Below are positions 35,675 through 44,324 of a DNA stretch of 64,000 nucleotides, piece by piece (position 1 is the first letter of the stretch; every line of letters begins with the position of its first letter). Source of the DNA: Salinimicrobium flavum (GTDB taxonomy: Bacteria; Bacteroidota; Bacteroidia; Flavobacteriales; Flavobacteriaceae); assembly GCF_042684505.1 (NCBI RefSeq), contig NZ_JBHULT010000006.1, forward strand, positions 496,001 to 560,000. The letters run 5' to 3'. The notes under the pieces are model-generated. The model saw only the letters and a list, made by a program, of their open reading frames with translations. It searched no databases and was not told where the DNA came from. The position numbers were made by a program, and so were the translations under genes.

Positions 35675-35740
35675 CAAAGTATGCTATTTAAAATCTGTAA
35701 CAAAATTGTAAATTTCCCTACTTGTAAACAAACCGGTTGT

Positions 35741-37225
35741 ATGTTTAAACATTTTATTTCCCTTCAGTGGAAAGCCTTCTTCAGGTCTTCGAGTTTTGGA
35801 AAAAGCCTGGGGCTTAAAATTTTCATGGGTTTTTTGGCCATCTACTTTTCAATAGTCTTTCTGCTTCTGGGGTTAGGTTTATACCCGTTAATGAAGAATT
35901 TTTTTCCTGAAGAGTCGCCTCTTTCAGCTGTTAACCATCTTCTTCTGGCCTGGTTTGCCATTGATCTGGGGGTGAGGTTCATGCTGCAGACCCTGCCGGT
36001 AATAAACATAAAACCTTTACTCACAGCTCCAATAAAGAAGAGAAAAGTGGTGAATTACGTTCTGGTGAAATCCCTGTTCTCTTTTTTTAATTTCCTGCCA
36101 CTCCTTGTGATCATACCTTTTGGAATTACCAATTATATTAAAGGTGAGGCCGGGCTATGGCCGGTACTGGGGTGGATGGTCGCGGTTTTTGCTGTTGATC
36201 TTTGTGTGAACTATGCAAACTTCCTGTTGAAAAAAAGATTCGCAGAAAACCTGAAGGCTCTAATTCCATATTTAGTGGCTGCAGTAGGATTTATTGCTCT
36301 TGAATACTACGGAGTTTTCAGTATCTCTGATGCCTTTGGCAGTGCATTAGATTTTATAGTGCTACACCCGTGGCTTGCAATTATCCCAATATTACTGGTG
36401 TTTTCACTTTACAAGTGGAACCAGAAAATACTGGAAAGCAGATTCTATCTTGATGAATCCCTTCGCGGAAAGGTGGAACAGGCCAATACTCAGGATTTTG
36501 GTTGGACCAGGAAATTCGGGGATATAGCTCCTTTTCTTCAACTGGATCTTAAATTGATCTGGAGGAACAAACGCCCCAGGACAACTATCTTTTTATCACT
36601 CATAATTATGGGCTACGGAATGATCTTTTACCCGCAGGAAATCTACCAGAGTATGCCGGCTTTATTCGTATTTGTGGGGATCTTCATGACCGGGATCTTT
36701 ATGATCAATTTTGGACAATTCATTCCCTCATGGGATGCTTCTTATTATTCCATGATAATGTCACAGAACATTCCGCTAAAGAAATACCTTGCCTCGAAAG
36801 CAGGTTTGATGACTTTTAGTATAGTGGTACTTACCGTTCTCACCACACCATACGTGTATTTTGGTTGGAATATCCTGCTTATCAATATTTCATGTGCGAT
36901 CTATAATATTGGGGTTAATGTTCCCATGTTATTGTATGCTGGATCATATAACAGGAAAAGGATCGAACTTGAAAAAAGTCCTTTCATGAACTACCAGGGT
37001 ACAGGGGCTACGCAATGGATCATTGGTCTGCCTCTTATGCTAATTCCAATCCTCATTTTTTGGCTGGTAAACAAATTCGTTTCCTTTCAGGTAGGGATAA
37101 GTGTACTGGTGGGGCTTGGTATCCTGGGAATGCTGTTGAGGGTACCTTTGATGAACTTTATTGAACAGTCTTATAAAAATAGTAAATATGCCATGATCAA
37201 TGGCTTTAAACAAACAGGGGATTAA
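35741..37225 (+). CDS. DUF5687 family membrane protein, ABC transporter permease-like
   Basis: About 494 aa from the ATG at 35741, giving MFKHFISLQWKAFFRSSSFGKS, the usual start; an in-frame ATG at 35681 would add 20 hydrophilic residues and is less likely. At least ten hydrophobic helices, with hydrophilic stretches such as RKFGDIAPFLQLDLKLIWRNKRPRT after helix 6. This is the Bacteroidota family of permeases paired with an ABC ATPase, which follows after 12 bases. Substrate unknown; exporters of this layout often move lipids or peptides. Confidence 0.85.
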   Translation: MFKHFISLQWKAFFRSSSFGKSLGLKIFMGFLAIYFSIVFLLLGLGLYPLMKNFFPEESPLSAVNHLLLAWFAIDLGVRFMLQTLPVINIKPLLTAPIKKRKVVNYVLVKSLFSFFNFLPLLVIIPFGITNYIKGEAGLWPVLGWMVAVFAVDLCVNYANFLLKKRFAENLKALIPYLVAAVGFIALEYYGVFSISDAFGSALDFIVLHPWLAIIPILLVFSLYKWNQKILESRFYLDESLRGKVEQANTQDFGWTRKFGDIAPFLQLDLKLIWRNKRPRTTIFLSLIIMGYGMIFYPQEIYQSMPALFVFVGIFMTGIFMINFGQFIPSWDASYYSMIMSQNIPLKKYLASKAGLMTFSIVVLTVLTTPYVYFGWNILLINISCAIYNIGVNVPMLLYAGSYNRKRIELEKSPFMNYQGTGATQWIIGLPLMLIPILIFWLVNKFVSFQVGISVLVGLGILGMLLRVPLMNFIEQSYKNSKYAMINGFKQTGD

Positions 37226-37237
37226 ACAACAGAAGTT

Positions 37238-37969
37238 ATGATTACAGTAACAAATCTTTCAAAAGTATATAATGGGGTGGAGGTTTTAAACATTCCACAC
37301 CTTGAGATCCCAAGAGGGCAGAGCTTTGGACTGGTTGGAAATAACGGAGCCGGGAAAACTACTTTTTTCAGTCTTCTGTTAGACCTCATTCAGCCTTCTA
37401 CCGGAAATGTCTTCAATAAGGATATTACCGTGAGCCAAAGTGAAACCTGGAAACCATTTACCTCTTCTTTCATTGATGAAAGTTTCCTTATAGGGTATCT
37501 TACGCCCGAAGAATATTTCAATTTCATAGGGGAATTGCGCAACCGCAATAAGGCAGATGTTGCCGCTTTTCTCAAGGACTTTGAGGAACTCTTCAACGGG
37601 GAGATCATGGGGAGAAGAAAGTACCTGAGGGACCTCTCCAAGGGAAATCAAAAGAAGGTGGGAATAGTGGCAGCGCTTATTGGAGATCCTGAAGTGGTGA
37701 TCCTTGATGAACCTTTTGCCAATCTTGATCCAACAACCCAAATAAAACTCAAAGCCCTGATCAGGGATCTTTCTGAAAATTCTGAAACCACCATCCTTAT
37801 CTCCAGCCATGATCTTATTCATGTAACTGAAGTTTGTGAACGAATCGTGGTGCTCGACAAAGGGCATGTGGTCAACGACATCAAGACTTCCGAAGCTACC
37901 CTGAAAGAATTGGAGCAGTATTTCGCAGGGGAAGCCATAAAAGTCAAGGCCGAACAGGAAGGGGTGTAA
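37238..37969 (+). CDS. ABC transporter ATP-binding protein
   Basis: 243 aa nucleotide-binding domain. Walker A GNNGAGKTT at residues 34-42, the signature in its variant form LSKGNQKKVGI near 133, Walker B VVILDEPFANLDP near 150, and a switch histidine in ISSHDLIHV. The C-terminal approximately 30 residues are acidic. Together with the DUF5687 permease upstream it makes a complete two-gene exporter, without a periplasmic component. Confidence 0.93.
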   Translation: MITVTNLSKVYNGVEVLNIPHLEIPRGQSFGLVGNNGAGKTTFFSLLLDLIQPSTGNVFNKDITVSQSETWKPFTSSFIDESFLIGYLTPEEYFNFIGELRNRNKADVAAFLKDFEELFNGEIMGRRKYLRDLSKGNQKKVGIVAALIGDPEVVILDEPFANLDPTTQIKLKALIRDLSENSETTILISSHDLIHVTEVCERIVVLDKGHVVNDIKTSEATLKELEQYFAGEAIKVKAEQEGV

Positions 37970-38119
37970 GATCGGAAACTATATTATCTCCGGGAATTTC
38001 GGTACCGGACGTTTTCATTTTTATCCCCTGCACTTCCCCAATTTTTTTACCTATTTTTACTACCTTCAATAATAATATTGGGGGTAGAGCTGTTATTCTT
38101 AATAAGAAGAATCATTGAT

Positions 38120-40657
38120 TTGAAAGCATTTACAAAAGGCATTTTATTGCTGCTTCTGGTTGCTGCAATAGCGGGTTGTTCAAGAAAGAAAAACACCTTT
38201 TTGAACCGGAACTGGCATGCAGTTACTGCTGAATATAATACCTTATACAACGGAAACCTGGCCCTTGAATTGGGAAAAGAGGAGCTGAACCAGAACTATG
38301 CAGATAACTACTGGGAAATCCTGCCGGTTGAGCCTCTGTATGTTAGCGATGAGGTAATGGCTCCGGGGGAGAACACCAATCCAAATTTTGCCGTTGCCGA
38401 AGAAAAGGCGGTAAAGGCCATCCAAAGACATTCTATGCTCATTGAAGACCGGGAGAAAAATCCGCAGATAGATGAAGCCTATTTACTGCTGGGAAAGGCC
38501 CGGTATTATGATCAACGTTTTGTGCCGGCCCTGGAGGCTTTTAATTATGTACTTCATAAATATCCCTTAAGTAACACCATCAATGAAGCCAGGATATGGC
38601 GTGAAAAGACCAACCTTAGGCTGGAGTTCAATGAAGTGGCTATCAAGAACCTTAAAAAGATCCTTAAGGAAGAGAAATTAAAAGAGCAGGACCGGGCACA
38701 TGCTTCAGCAATGCTGGCACAGGCTTATATAAATACAGGAGCTCAGGACAGCGCCGTGTCCCATATCAGGACCGCAGCAGAACTTTCAGACAATAAAGAT
38801 GATCAAGGCAGGTATTATTTTATCACCGGGCAGTTGTACAATAATCTCGGTAAGGTGGACAGTGCAGACATCGCTTTTCAGGAGGTGATCAACCTTAACA
38901 GAAAGACTCCCCGAATCTATCATATCAACGCCCATATCGCCAGGATAAACAACATGGATGTTGGCGATGCCGAAAAAGCTGCTGCTTTCGCTATGCTTAC
39001 CGATCTTGAGAAGGACAGGGAGAACCGGCCTTACCTGGACAGAATATATTTCCAACTGGCCGAATTTCATTATCAGAATGATTCCGTACAGCTGGCAGTA
39101 GATTACTATAACAGGTCGTTACGGTCACCTTCTTCAGACCTTTATCTTCAGGCATTAGATTATGAGACCCTGGGAAACATCAATTTTGATGCTGCCCAAT
39201 TTGAAACGGCAGGAACTTATTACGACAGCACTCTTCAGAAACTTGCAGAGAATTCGAGAGAATTCCGGTTAATTAAGAAGAAAAGGGATAACCTTAATGA
39301 TGTGATCTATTACGAGGATCTGGCCAGGACTACAGACAGTATTTTGTACCTCGCCTCTCTTTCAGACGAGGAACAACTTGAATATTTTACCACCTACACC
39401 AATAAGCTTAAAGAAAGGGCAGAAAGTCAACTTCCCGGGGAAGATGAAACCGAGAATGTGGCAGAAAATTATTTTGAGAAAAAGAGGACCGGAATGCCCG
39501 GGGTTCCTAACCCGGGGTCAGCGTTTTATTTTTATAATCCAACCACCGTTGCTTATGGGAAACAGGAATTTTTCAGGATCTGGGGCCAAAGGGAGTTAAC
39601 CGACAATTGGAGGACCGGGGGCAGTACAGGTTTTGCCGGGGGAGGGGATGTTGAGGTGAGTGAAGAAATGCTGGCCAATGACCCTGTGTTTGACCCACAA
39701 ACATACGTAGCTTCCATTCCACGTGATGAAGCACAAATAGACAGCCTTTTCAATGAAAGGAATTTTGCCAATTACCAACTAGGATTGATCTACCGTGAGA
39801 AGTTCAGGGAAAATGAACTTGCTGCGGAAAAACTCGAATTCCTTCTTGCTCATGATCCAGAAGAGCGACTGGAAGTGCCGACACGGTACAACCTGTATAA
39901 GATCTATTCTGAAATGGGTGAAATGGCAAAGGCAGAAGCTTTAAAAAATGACATCCTCTTCCGTTTCCCTGAATCGCGATATGCGGCCATTCTTCAAAAC
40001 CCTGAAAGCCTGCTGCAGGATGAGAATAACCCAACGGCTTTATATGAAAATTTATATAGGCTTTACGAGCAGCAACAGTACGGGGAAGTGATCAAACAGA
40101 GCAAAGAATTGAGCCAGCAATTCGCGGGTGATGAGATCGTTCCCAAACTGGAACTTTTAAAAGCCATGGCCGAAGGTAGGCTGAACGGTTTTGAGAGCTA
40201 CAGGGAGAACCTCAATTATGTCGCATTGAATTACCCCCAAACAGCCGAAGGAGTTAAAGCGCAGGAACTTTTGACTACTGCACTTCCTTCTCTAAGCCAG
40301 AATGAATTCCAGAGTGATAGTGTAGCCAATACTTTTAAACTGGTCTTTCCTTTTGAAAAAGGGCAGGCAGGAGAAGCAGAAGCTTTAAAGGAAAAGATCG
40401 AAAAAATTCTTTTGGAATTGAATTATTCGGACCTGAGGGTATCCCTTGATGTTTATGATCCACAGGAAATGTTCGTAGTTGTGCACGGGTTCAGATCTTC
40501 TGAAAGGGCAAATGGCCTTGCAGAATTATTTTCTGTCAACAAGAAGTACCAGATCAATCAAAAATCTTTTTATATTTCCACTCCAAATTACCGGATCGCC
40601 CAGATCCATAAAAACATAGATACCTACTTAGAATCTTTACAAACACCCCCAAATTAA
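38120..40657 (+). CDS. porW: Type IX secretion system / gliding motility lipoprotein PorW (SprE), TPR protein
   Basis: About 845 aa from a TTG at 38120, chosen because it gives an exact lipoprotein signal (MKAFTKGILLLLLVAAIAGC); the open frame extends upstream to another TTG at 38078. The mature N-terminus SRKKNTFLNRNWHAVTAEYNTLYNGNLALE matches the PorW/SprE family. Repeated tetratricopeptide-like helix pairs occur across about residues 110-420 and 560-720. PorW/SprE links the PorKN ring to the translocon; it is required for gliding and T9SS secretion in Flavobacterium johnsoniae. No other T9SS gene is in the window. The bactofilin gene starts directly after its stop. Confidence 0.88.
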   Translation: MKAFTKGILLLLLVAAIAGCSRKKNTFLNRNWHAVTAEYNTLYNGNLALELGKEELNQNYADNYWEILPVEPLYVSDEVMAPGENTNPNFAVAEEKAVKAIQRHSMLIEDREKNPQIDEAYLLLGKARYYDQRFVPALEAFNYVLHKYPLSNTINEARIWREKTNLRLEFNEVAIKNLKKILKEEKLKEQDRAHASAMLAQAYINTGAQDSAVSHIRTAAELSDNKDDQGRYYFITGQLYNNLGKVDSADIAFQEVINLNRKTPRIYHINAHIARINNMDVGDAEKAAAFAMLTDLEKDRENRPYLDRIYFQLAEFHYQNDSVQLAVDYYNRSLRSPSSDLYLQALDYETLGNINFDAAQFETAGTYYDSTLQKLAENSREFRLIKKKRDNLNDVIYYEDLARTTDSILYLASLSDEEQLEYFTTYTNKLKERAESQLPGEDETENVAENYFEKKRTGMPGVPNPGSAFYFYNPTTVAYGKQEFFRIWGQRELTDNWRTGGSTGFAGGGDVEVSEEMLANDPVFDPQTYVASIPRDEAQIDSLFNERNFANYQLGLIYREKFRENELAAEKLEFLLAHDPEERLEVPTRYNLYKIYSEMGEMAKAEALKNDILFRFPESRYAAILQNPESLLQDENNPTALYENLYRLYEQQQYGEVIKQSKELSQQFAGDEIVPKLELLKAMAEGRLNGFESYRENLNYVALNYPQTAEGVKAQELLTTALPSLSQNEFQSDSVANTFKLVFPFEKGQAGEAEALKEKIEKILLELNYSDLRVSLDVYDPQEMFVVVHGFRSSERANGLAELFSVNKKYQINQKSFYISTPNYRIAQIHKNIDTYLESLQTPPN

Positions 40658-41080
40658 ATGTTTAAACAAGAAAAATTGGCAAAAAACACCTCGGAATTCA
40701 GCAAAGAACAGAACAAGGTCTCCCAGGGAACCACAATCAACGGAAATATCGAAGCAAAAGGAGGTTTCCGTATAGACGGTACTGTGGAAGGGACCGTTAA
40801 AACTCCCGGTAAGGTTGTGATAGGAAAAGACGGTCACGTGAACGGCGACCTTGAATGTGAAAATGCAGATATTGAGGGAAAATTTTCCGGAAAATTAAAG
40901 ATCACCGGAACCCTTAGCCTTAGAAGCACCGCCGTAATTGAAGGAGAAGCTATTGTAGCTAAACTGGCCGTAGAACCGGGTGCCACTTTTAATGCTACCT
41001 GCACCATGCGGGGTGGAATGAAAGCTATAAACAATGAAAAACGAGGAGAACGACAGCAACAAGAAGAGAAGTCAGCTTAA
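40658..41080 (+). CDS. Bactofilin (polymer-forming cytoskeletal protein)
   Basis: 140 aa. A central beta-helix domain of about residues 20-115 with repeating hydrophobic/glycine pattern (TTINGNIEAKGGFRIDGTVEGTV, VVIGKDGHVNGDLECENADIEGKF), typical of bactofilins, which polymerise without nucleotide. A hydrophilic C-terminal tail follows. It starts immediately after porW and overlaps atpZ by 47 bases, linking secretion, cytoskeleton and ATP synthase genes in one transcription run. Confidence 0.92.
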   Translation: MFKQEKLAKNTSEFSKEQNKVSQGTTINGNIEAKGGFRIDGTVEGTVKTPGKVVIGKDGHVNGDLECENADIEGKFSGKLKITGTLSLRSTAVIEGEAIVAKLAVEPGATFNATCTMRGGMKAINNEKRGERQQQEEKSA

Positions 41081-41270
41081 GAATTGGGCTATTTTTTCGG
41101 GTATTGCCTTTCAAATGGGCGCCACCATTTTTGTATGCGCCTGGATTGGCAAAAAACTCGATGAGCGTTATCCTTCAGGTAAGAACTGGTTCACTATAGG
41201 ATTTGTCCTTTTTGGACTGGTGGCTTCGGTATATGTTGTTCTCAAGCAATTAAAGCGGTTCAATAATTAG
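41034..41270 (+). CDS. atpZ: AtpZ/AtpI-family membrane protein
   Basis: 78 aa, two membrane helices (about residues 18-37 and 50-72) with the conserved AGIAFQMGATIFVCAWIGKKLDE-type context (here SGIAFQMGATIF), and WFTIGFVLFGLVASVYVVLKQL. AtpZ/AtpI proteins precede F-type ATPase genes and help assemble the c-ring or carry Mg2+/Ca2+. The first 15 codons overlap the tail of bactofilin in another frame. Confidence 0.85.
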   Translation: MKNEENDSNKKRSQLKNWAIFSGIAFQMGATIFVCAWIGKKLDERYPSGKNWFTIGFVLFGLVASVYVVLKQLKRFNN

Positions 41271-41276
41271 ATTTTC

Positions 41277-41669
41277 ATGTTGAAACACCTCTTCAGGTTT
41301 TCCCTGATGTTATTCCTGGTTGCAGGAATAACCTATGCACTCCATTACGCGGTACTAAACTATTTCTTTCCGAAGCAATCCATGGACCTTGTGAACTTTG
41401 CCTACAAGTTCAATATTGGTATTACTTTTTTATTTACCAGCTCTATAATAGCAGTAAGTGATCGTTTAAAGGAACAACTTGGTTTTATTTACCTGGTAAC
41501 CGGTTTTGTCAAAATCGGACTTTTTCTTTTCCTTATTAAAACTTCGGATTACAGTATTGATAAATCTGTATTTCTGCATTTTTTCATTCCTTATGTGGTG
41601 TGTGTGGTGGTCGAAATTATTTATGTTATACGGCTTCTCAATGCCGCTAACTTTACTAAAGACAAGTAA
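41277..41669 (+). CDS. Small four-helix membrane protein upstream of atpB (DUF6168/AtpI-like)
   Basis: 130 aa with four hydrophobic helices (about 8-28, 44-64, 74-92 and 98-120). It occupies the position of AtpI in other operons, 6 bases after atpZ, but the sequence is not clearly AtpI. A flavobacterial family with this position is known to me as DUF6168; the link is from memory. Likely helps ATP synthase assembly; inference. A fresh promoter box lies before atpB, so it may be only partly co-expressed with the synthase. Confidence 0.75.
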   Translation: MLKHLFRFSLMLFLVAGITYALHYAVLNYFFPKQSMDLVNFAYKFNIGITFLFTSSIIAVSDRLKEQLGFIYLVTGFVKIGLFLFLIKTSDYSIDKSVFLHFFIPYVVCVVVEIIYVIRLLNAANFTKDK

Positions 41670-41734
41670 TTGCAGGTTTTTAGAGGGTAAAAAACAATTC
41701 GGGCCGGTAGGGTATTTATTTTTATTTAATTATG

Positions 41735-41742
41735 TACATTTG
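41735..41742 (+). promoter_or_regulatory. Candidate -7 promoter box for the ATP synthase operon
   Basis: TACATTTG, an exact TAnnTTTG match, 33 bases before atpB, in a 106-base AT-rich gap after the small membrane gene. Confidence 0.55.
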
Positions 41743-41775
41743 CAGCCGAATTAAAGGACTGAAATTTACCTGATA

Positions 41776-42897
41776 ATGCAAAAGGAAAACATTGCGAAAT
41801 TTTTTTTAGCCTGCCTTTTAATGTTTGTGACCCTTAGCACACAAGCGACAACTTTAAAAGCAGGGGCCGATCCTCAGCAAGAAGGAGACGCCAAGGTCAA
41901 TACTGAGGAAGAGATCACAGACTATATTGATCATCACCTTGCAGACGCTCACTATGTGAATTTCCTGTCTGATGGGGAAACCGGCGCTCATTACGGTTTT
42001 TCGCTACCGGTCATTTTATGGGATAACGGTTTAAAAATATTTTCTTCGGGAAAATTCCACCACGGGGAAGATCTTGTGGAAATAGATGGGCAGCATTACC
42101 GCATGTACCACTCAAAAATTTATAAAACGGATGCTGAAGGAACCATAACCTACAACGAGGATGGTTTCCCTGCAAATGAAAGACCTCTGGATTTCTCAAT
42201 TACCAAGAATGTTCTTTATATGTTGTTGGTTTCTGTTCTAATGTTCTTTATGTTCACCTCCCTGGCCAGATCTTATAAGAAGGGGCCGCTTCCAAGAAAA
42301 TTTGGAAGGGTGCTTGAGCCACTTGTGCTTTATGTTCGTGATGAGATCGCAAAACCAAACATTGGTAAGAACTATAGAAAATATACAGGTTTCCTTTTAA
42401 CGGTTTTCTTCTTTATCTGGATCCTGAACCTGCTGGGAATGACTCCGCTGGGCGTGAATGTTACCGGGAATATTGCGGTAACCATGGCCCTTGCCTTGAT
42501 CACTTTCTTTATCGTTCAGTTTAGCGGTAACAAAGACTACTGGAAACACATTTTCTGGATGCCGGGGGTGCCGTGGCCAATGAAGATCATTCTTGCACCA
42601 ATCGAGGTGTTGGGAATGTTCACAAAGCCATTCGCTCTTATGATCCGACTTTTTGCCAACATGACGGCTGGCCACGTGATCGTAATGACCCTTTTGGGAT
42701 TGATCGTGGTTTTCCAGAACTGGATCGCAGGACCTGCTTTCTTTGGGTTCACGATTTTTATATCTGTAATTGAATTACTGGTAGCTTTTCTACAGGCGTA
42801 TATCTTCACCCTTCTAAGTGCCCTTTATATTGGAATGGCGGTAGAAGAGCATGATGATCACCACCCTGCAGATAACGAAGACATTCCGGTATTATAA
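41776..42897 (+). CDS. atpB: F-type ATP synthase subunit a
   Basis: Stator proton-channel subunit. 373 aa, about 100 more than E. coli. The extra N-terminus has a signal-peptide-like helix (residues 8-24) and an approximately 110-residue His/Asp/Glu-rich extension before the first usual helix near residue 147. The essential arginine is in ALMIRLFANMTAGH near residue 297. The C-terminus ends with a His/Asp-rich EEHDDHHPADNED. Long signal-bearing a subunits are usual in Bacteroidota. First gene of atpBEFHA. Confidence 0.96.
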   Translation: MQKENIAKFFLACLLMFVTLSTQATTLKAGADPQQEGDAKVNTEEEITDYIDHHLADAHYVNFLSDGETGAHYGFSLPVILWDNGLKIFSSGKFHHGEDLVEIDGQHYRMYHSKIYKTDAEGTITYNEDGFPANERPLDFSITKNVLYMLLVSVLMFFMFTSLARSYKKGPLPRKFGRVLEPLVLYVRDEIAKPNIGKNYRKYTGFLLTVFFFIWILNLLGMTPLGVNVTGNIAVTMALALITFFIVQFSGNKDYWKHIFWMPGVPWPMKIILAPIEVLGMFTKPFALMIRLFANMTAGHVIVMTLLGLIVVFQNWIAGPAFFGFTIFISVIELLVAFLQAYIFTLLSALYIGMAVEEHDDHHPADNEDIPVL

Positions 42898-42934
42898 TAG
42901 TTTAGTAAGTAAGTTTAATTTTTAATAAATAAGT

Positions 42935-43132
42935 ATGGAAGCCTTAAATTTAGACATGATTGGAGCTGGTTTAATCATTATTGGAGCCGGTTTCGGTCTT
43001 GGTAAGATTGGTAGCGCCGCAATGGAAGGAATTGCACGTCAGCCGGAAGCAGCCGGAAAGATCCAAACTGCGATGATCATCATCGCGGCACTTTTGGAAG
43101 GTGTTGCTTTTGCTGCCCTTTTCGCAGTGTAA
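42935..43132 (+). CDS. atpE: F-type ATP synthase subunit c
   Basis: 65 aa hairpin of two helices forming the rotor ring. The polar loop is ARQPEA (about 34-39) and the ion-binding carboxylate is Glu55 in ALLEGVAF. There is no Ser/Thr after the glutamate, as found in sodium-type c subunits, so proton coupling is expected. An intercistronic 14-bp hairpin follows the stop codon. Confidence 0.96.
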   Translation: MEALNLDMIGAGLIIIGAGFGLGKIGSAAMEGIARQPEAAGKIQTAMIIIAALLEGVAFAALFAV

Positions 43133-43147
43133 CCGATCAAACAGAAC

Positions 43148-43182
43148 TTCAAGCTTTGCAGCGGTTGGCTGCAAGGCTTGAA
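43148..43182 (+). promoter_or_regulatory. Intercistronic mRNA hairpin between atpE and atpF
   Basis: TTCAAGCTTTGCAG pairs with CTGCAAGGCTTGAA (14 pairs, one G-U) across a 7-base loop CGGTTGG, with no T-run after it. It is therefore likely an mRNA stabiliser or processing site protecting the atpE 3' end, not a terminator. Confidence 0.6.
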
Positions 43183-43221
43183 TTATTACAAAATTAAACG
43201 ATAGAAGAAATTATATAGAAT

Positions 43222-43722
43222 ATGGAAAAGTTAGTCAACGATTTTTCTTTTGGATTATTTTTCTGGCAGATATTGATCCTGGTAGTACTTGTATTACTGC
43301 TGAGTAAATTTGCCTGGAAACCCATTTTGAACGCCCTTAACGAAAGAGAAAAAGGGATTCAGGATGCTCTTGAATCTGCTGAAAATGCTCGTAAGGAGAT
43401 GCAAAACCTGCAGGCAGACAATGAAAAACTTCTTAATGAAGCGCGTATGGAACGCGATAGCATGTTAAGGGAAGCAAGAGAGATCAAAGAAAAGATGATC
43501 TCAGAAGCGAAGGAAGAGGCTCAGAAAGAAGGAGAGAAAATGATCGTGCAGGCCAAAGCCTCTATTCAAAATGAAAAGAATGCAGCTCTTGCAGATATCA
43601 AGAACCAGGTAGCTACCCTTTCAGTTCAGATCGCTGAAAAAATGGTTCGCCAGGAACTTTCTTCGCCTGCAAAACAGGAGAAGCTTGTTGAAGATATGCT
43701 TGACGACGTTACCTTAAACTAA
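43222..43722 (+). CDS. atpF: F-type ATP synthase subunit b
   Basis: Peripheral stalk subunit, 166 aa. One N-terminal membrane helix (about 11-29), then FAWKPILNALNEREKGIQDALESAE, the conserved start of the long charged helix that dimerises and contacts delta. Normal length. Four bases separate it from atpH. Confidence 0.96.
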   Translation: MEKLVNDFSFGLFFWQILILVVLVLLLSKFAWKPILNALNEREKGIQDALESAENARKEMQNLQADNEKLLNEARMERDSMLREAREIKEKMISEAKEEAQKEGEKMIVQAKASIQNEKNAALADIKNQVATLSVQIAEKMVRQELSSPAKQEKLVEDMLDDVTLN

Positions 43723-43726
43723 TATT

Positions 43727-44284
43727 ATGCAGGGAAGCAAAGCAGCTTTAAGATATGCCAAAGCGGTTTTAAGCCTGGCAAAAGATAATAATCTTACAAA
43801 TGAGGTCAATAAGGATATGATCCTTATCAATGATACCATTTCGAATAATGAGGAACTTCAGGGATTTCTTAAAAGTCCGGTTGTTAAGGACAACATGAAG
43901 AAAAATGCCCTTTTGGAGATCTTTAAGGATGTTCAGGGTGTTACTACCGGTCTTTTTGGGATCTTGATTGAGAACAACAGGATCGACATCCTTGACAGGG
44001 TAGCTTCAACTTATCGCGAACTTTACAATGAACTTAACGGGGTGCAGGTGGCAAAGGTCACTACAGCTTTTCCGTTAACACCAGCCCTGGAAACAATGAT
44101 CCAGGCCAAAGTGAAAGAGTTGACCGGGAATGAAGCCCAGATAAATAATGTTATCGATGAAAGCATTATTGGCGGGTTTATTCTGAGAGTGGGAGATATC
44201 CAATACAATGGCAGTGTTAAAGCACAGCTAAACAACCTGAAAAGGGAATTTAAAAACAATACATACGTTTCAAAATTTAATTAA
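43727..44284 (+). CDS. atpH: F-type ATP synthase subunit delta
   Basis: Stalk subunit linking b to the alpha-beta ring (OSCP-like). 185 aa. N-terminal helical domain GSKAALRYAKAVLSLA and the C-terminal signature ESIIGGFILRVGDIQYNGSV near 150. A small GC-rich hairpin (TGCGC/GCGCA at 44291-44304) followed by a T-stretch lies between it and atpA; it may modulate expression. Confidence 0.95.
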   Translation: MQGSKAALRYAKAVLSLAKDNNLTNEVNKDMILINDTISNNEELQGFLKSPVVKDNMKKNALLEIFKDVQGVTTGLFGILIENNRIDILDRVASTYRELYNELNGVQVAKVTTAFPLTPALETMIQAKVKELTGNEAQINNVIDESIIGGFILRVGDIQYNGSVKAQLNNLKREFKNNTYVSKFN

Positions 44285-44324
44285 AACCGTTGCGCCCTGG
44301 CGCAGCTTTTTATTCTAAATAATT

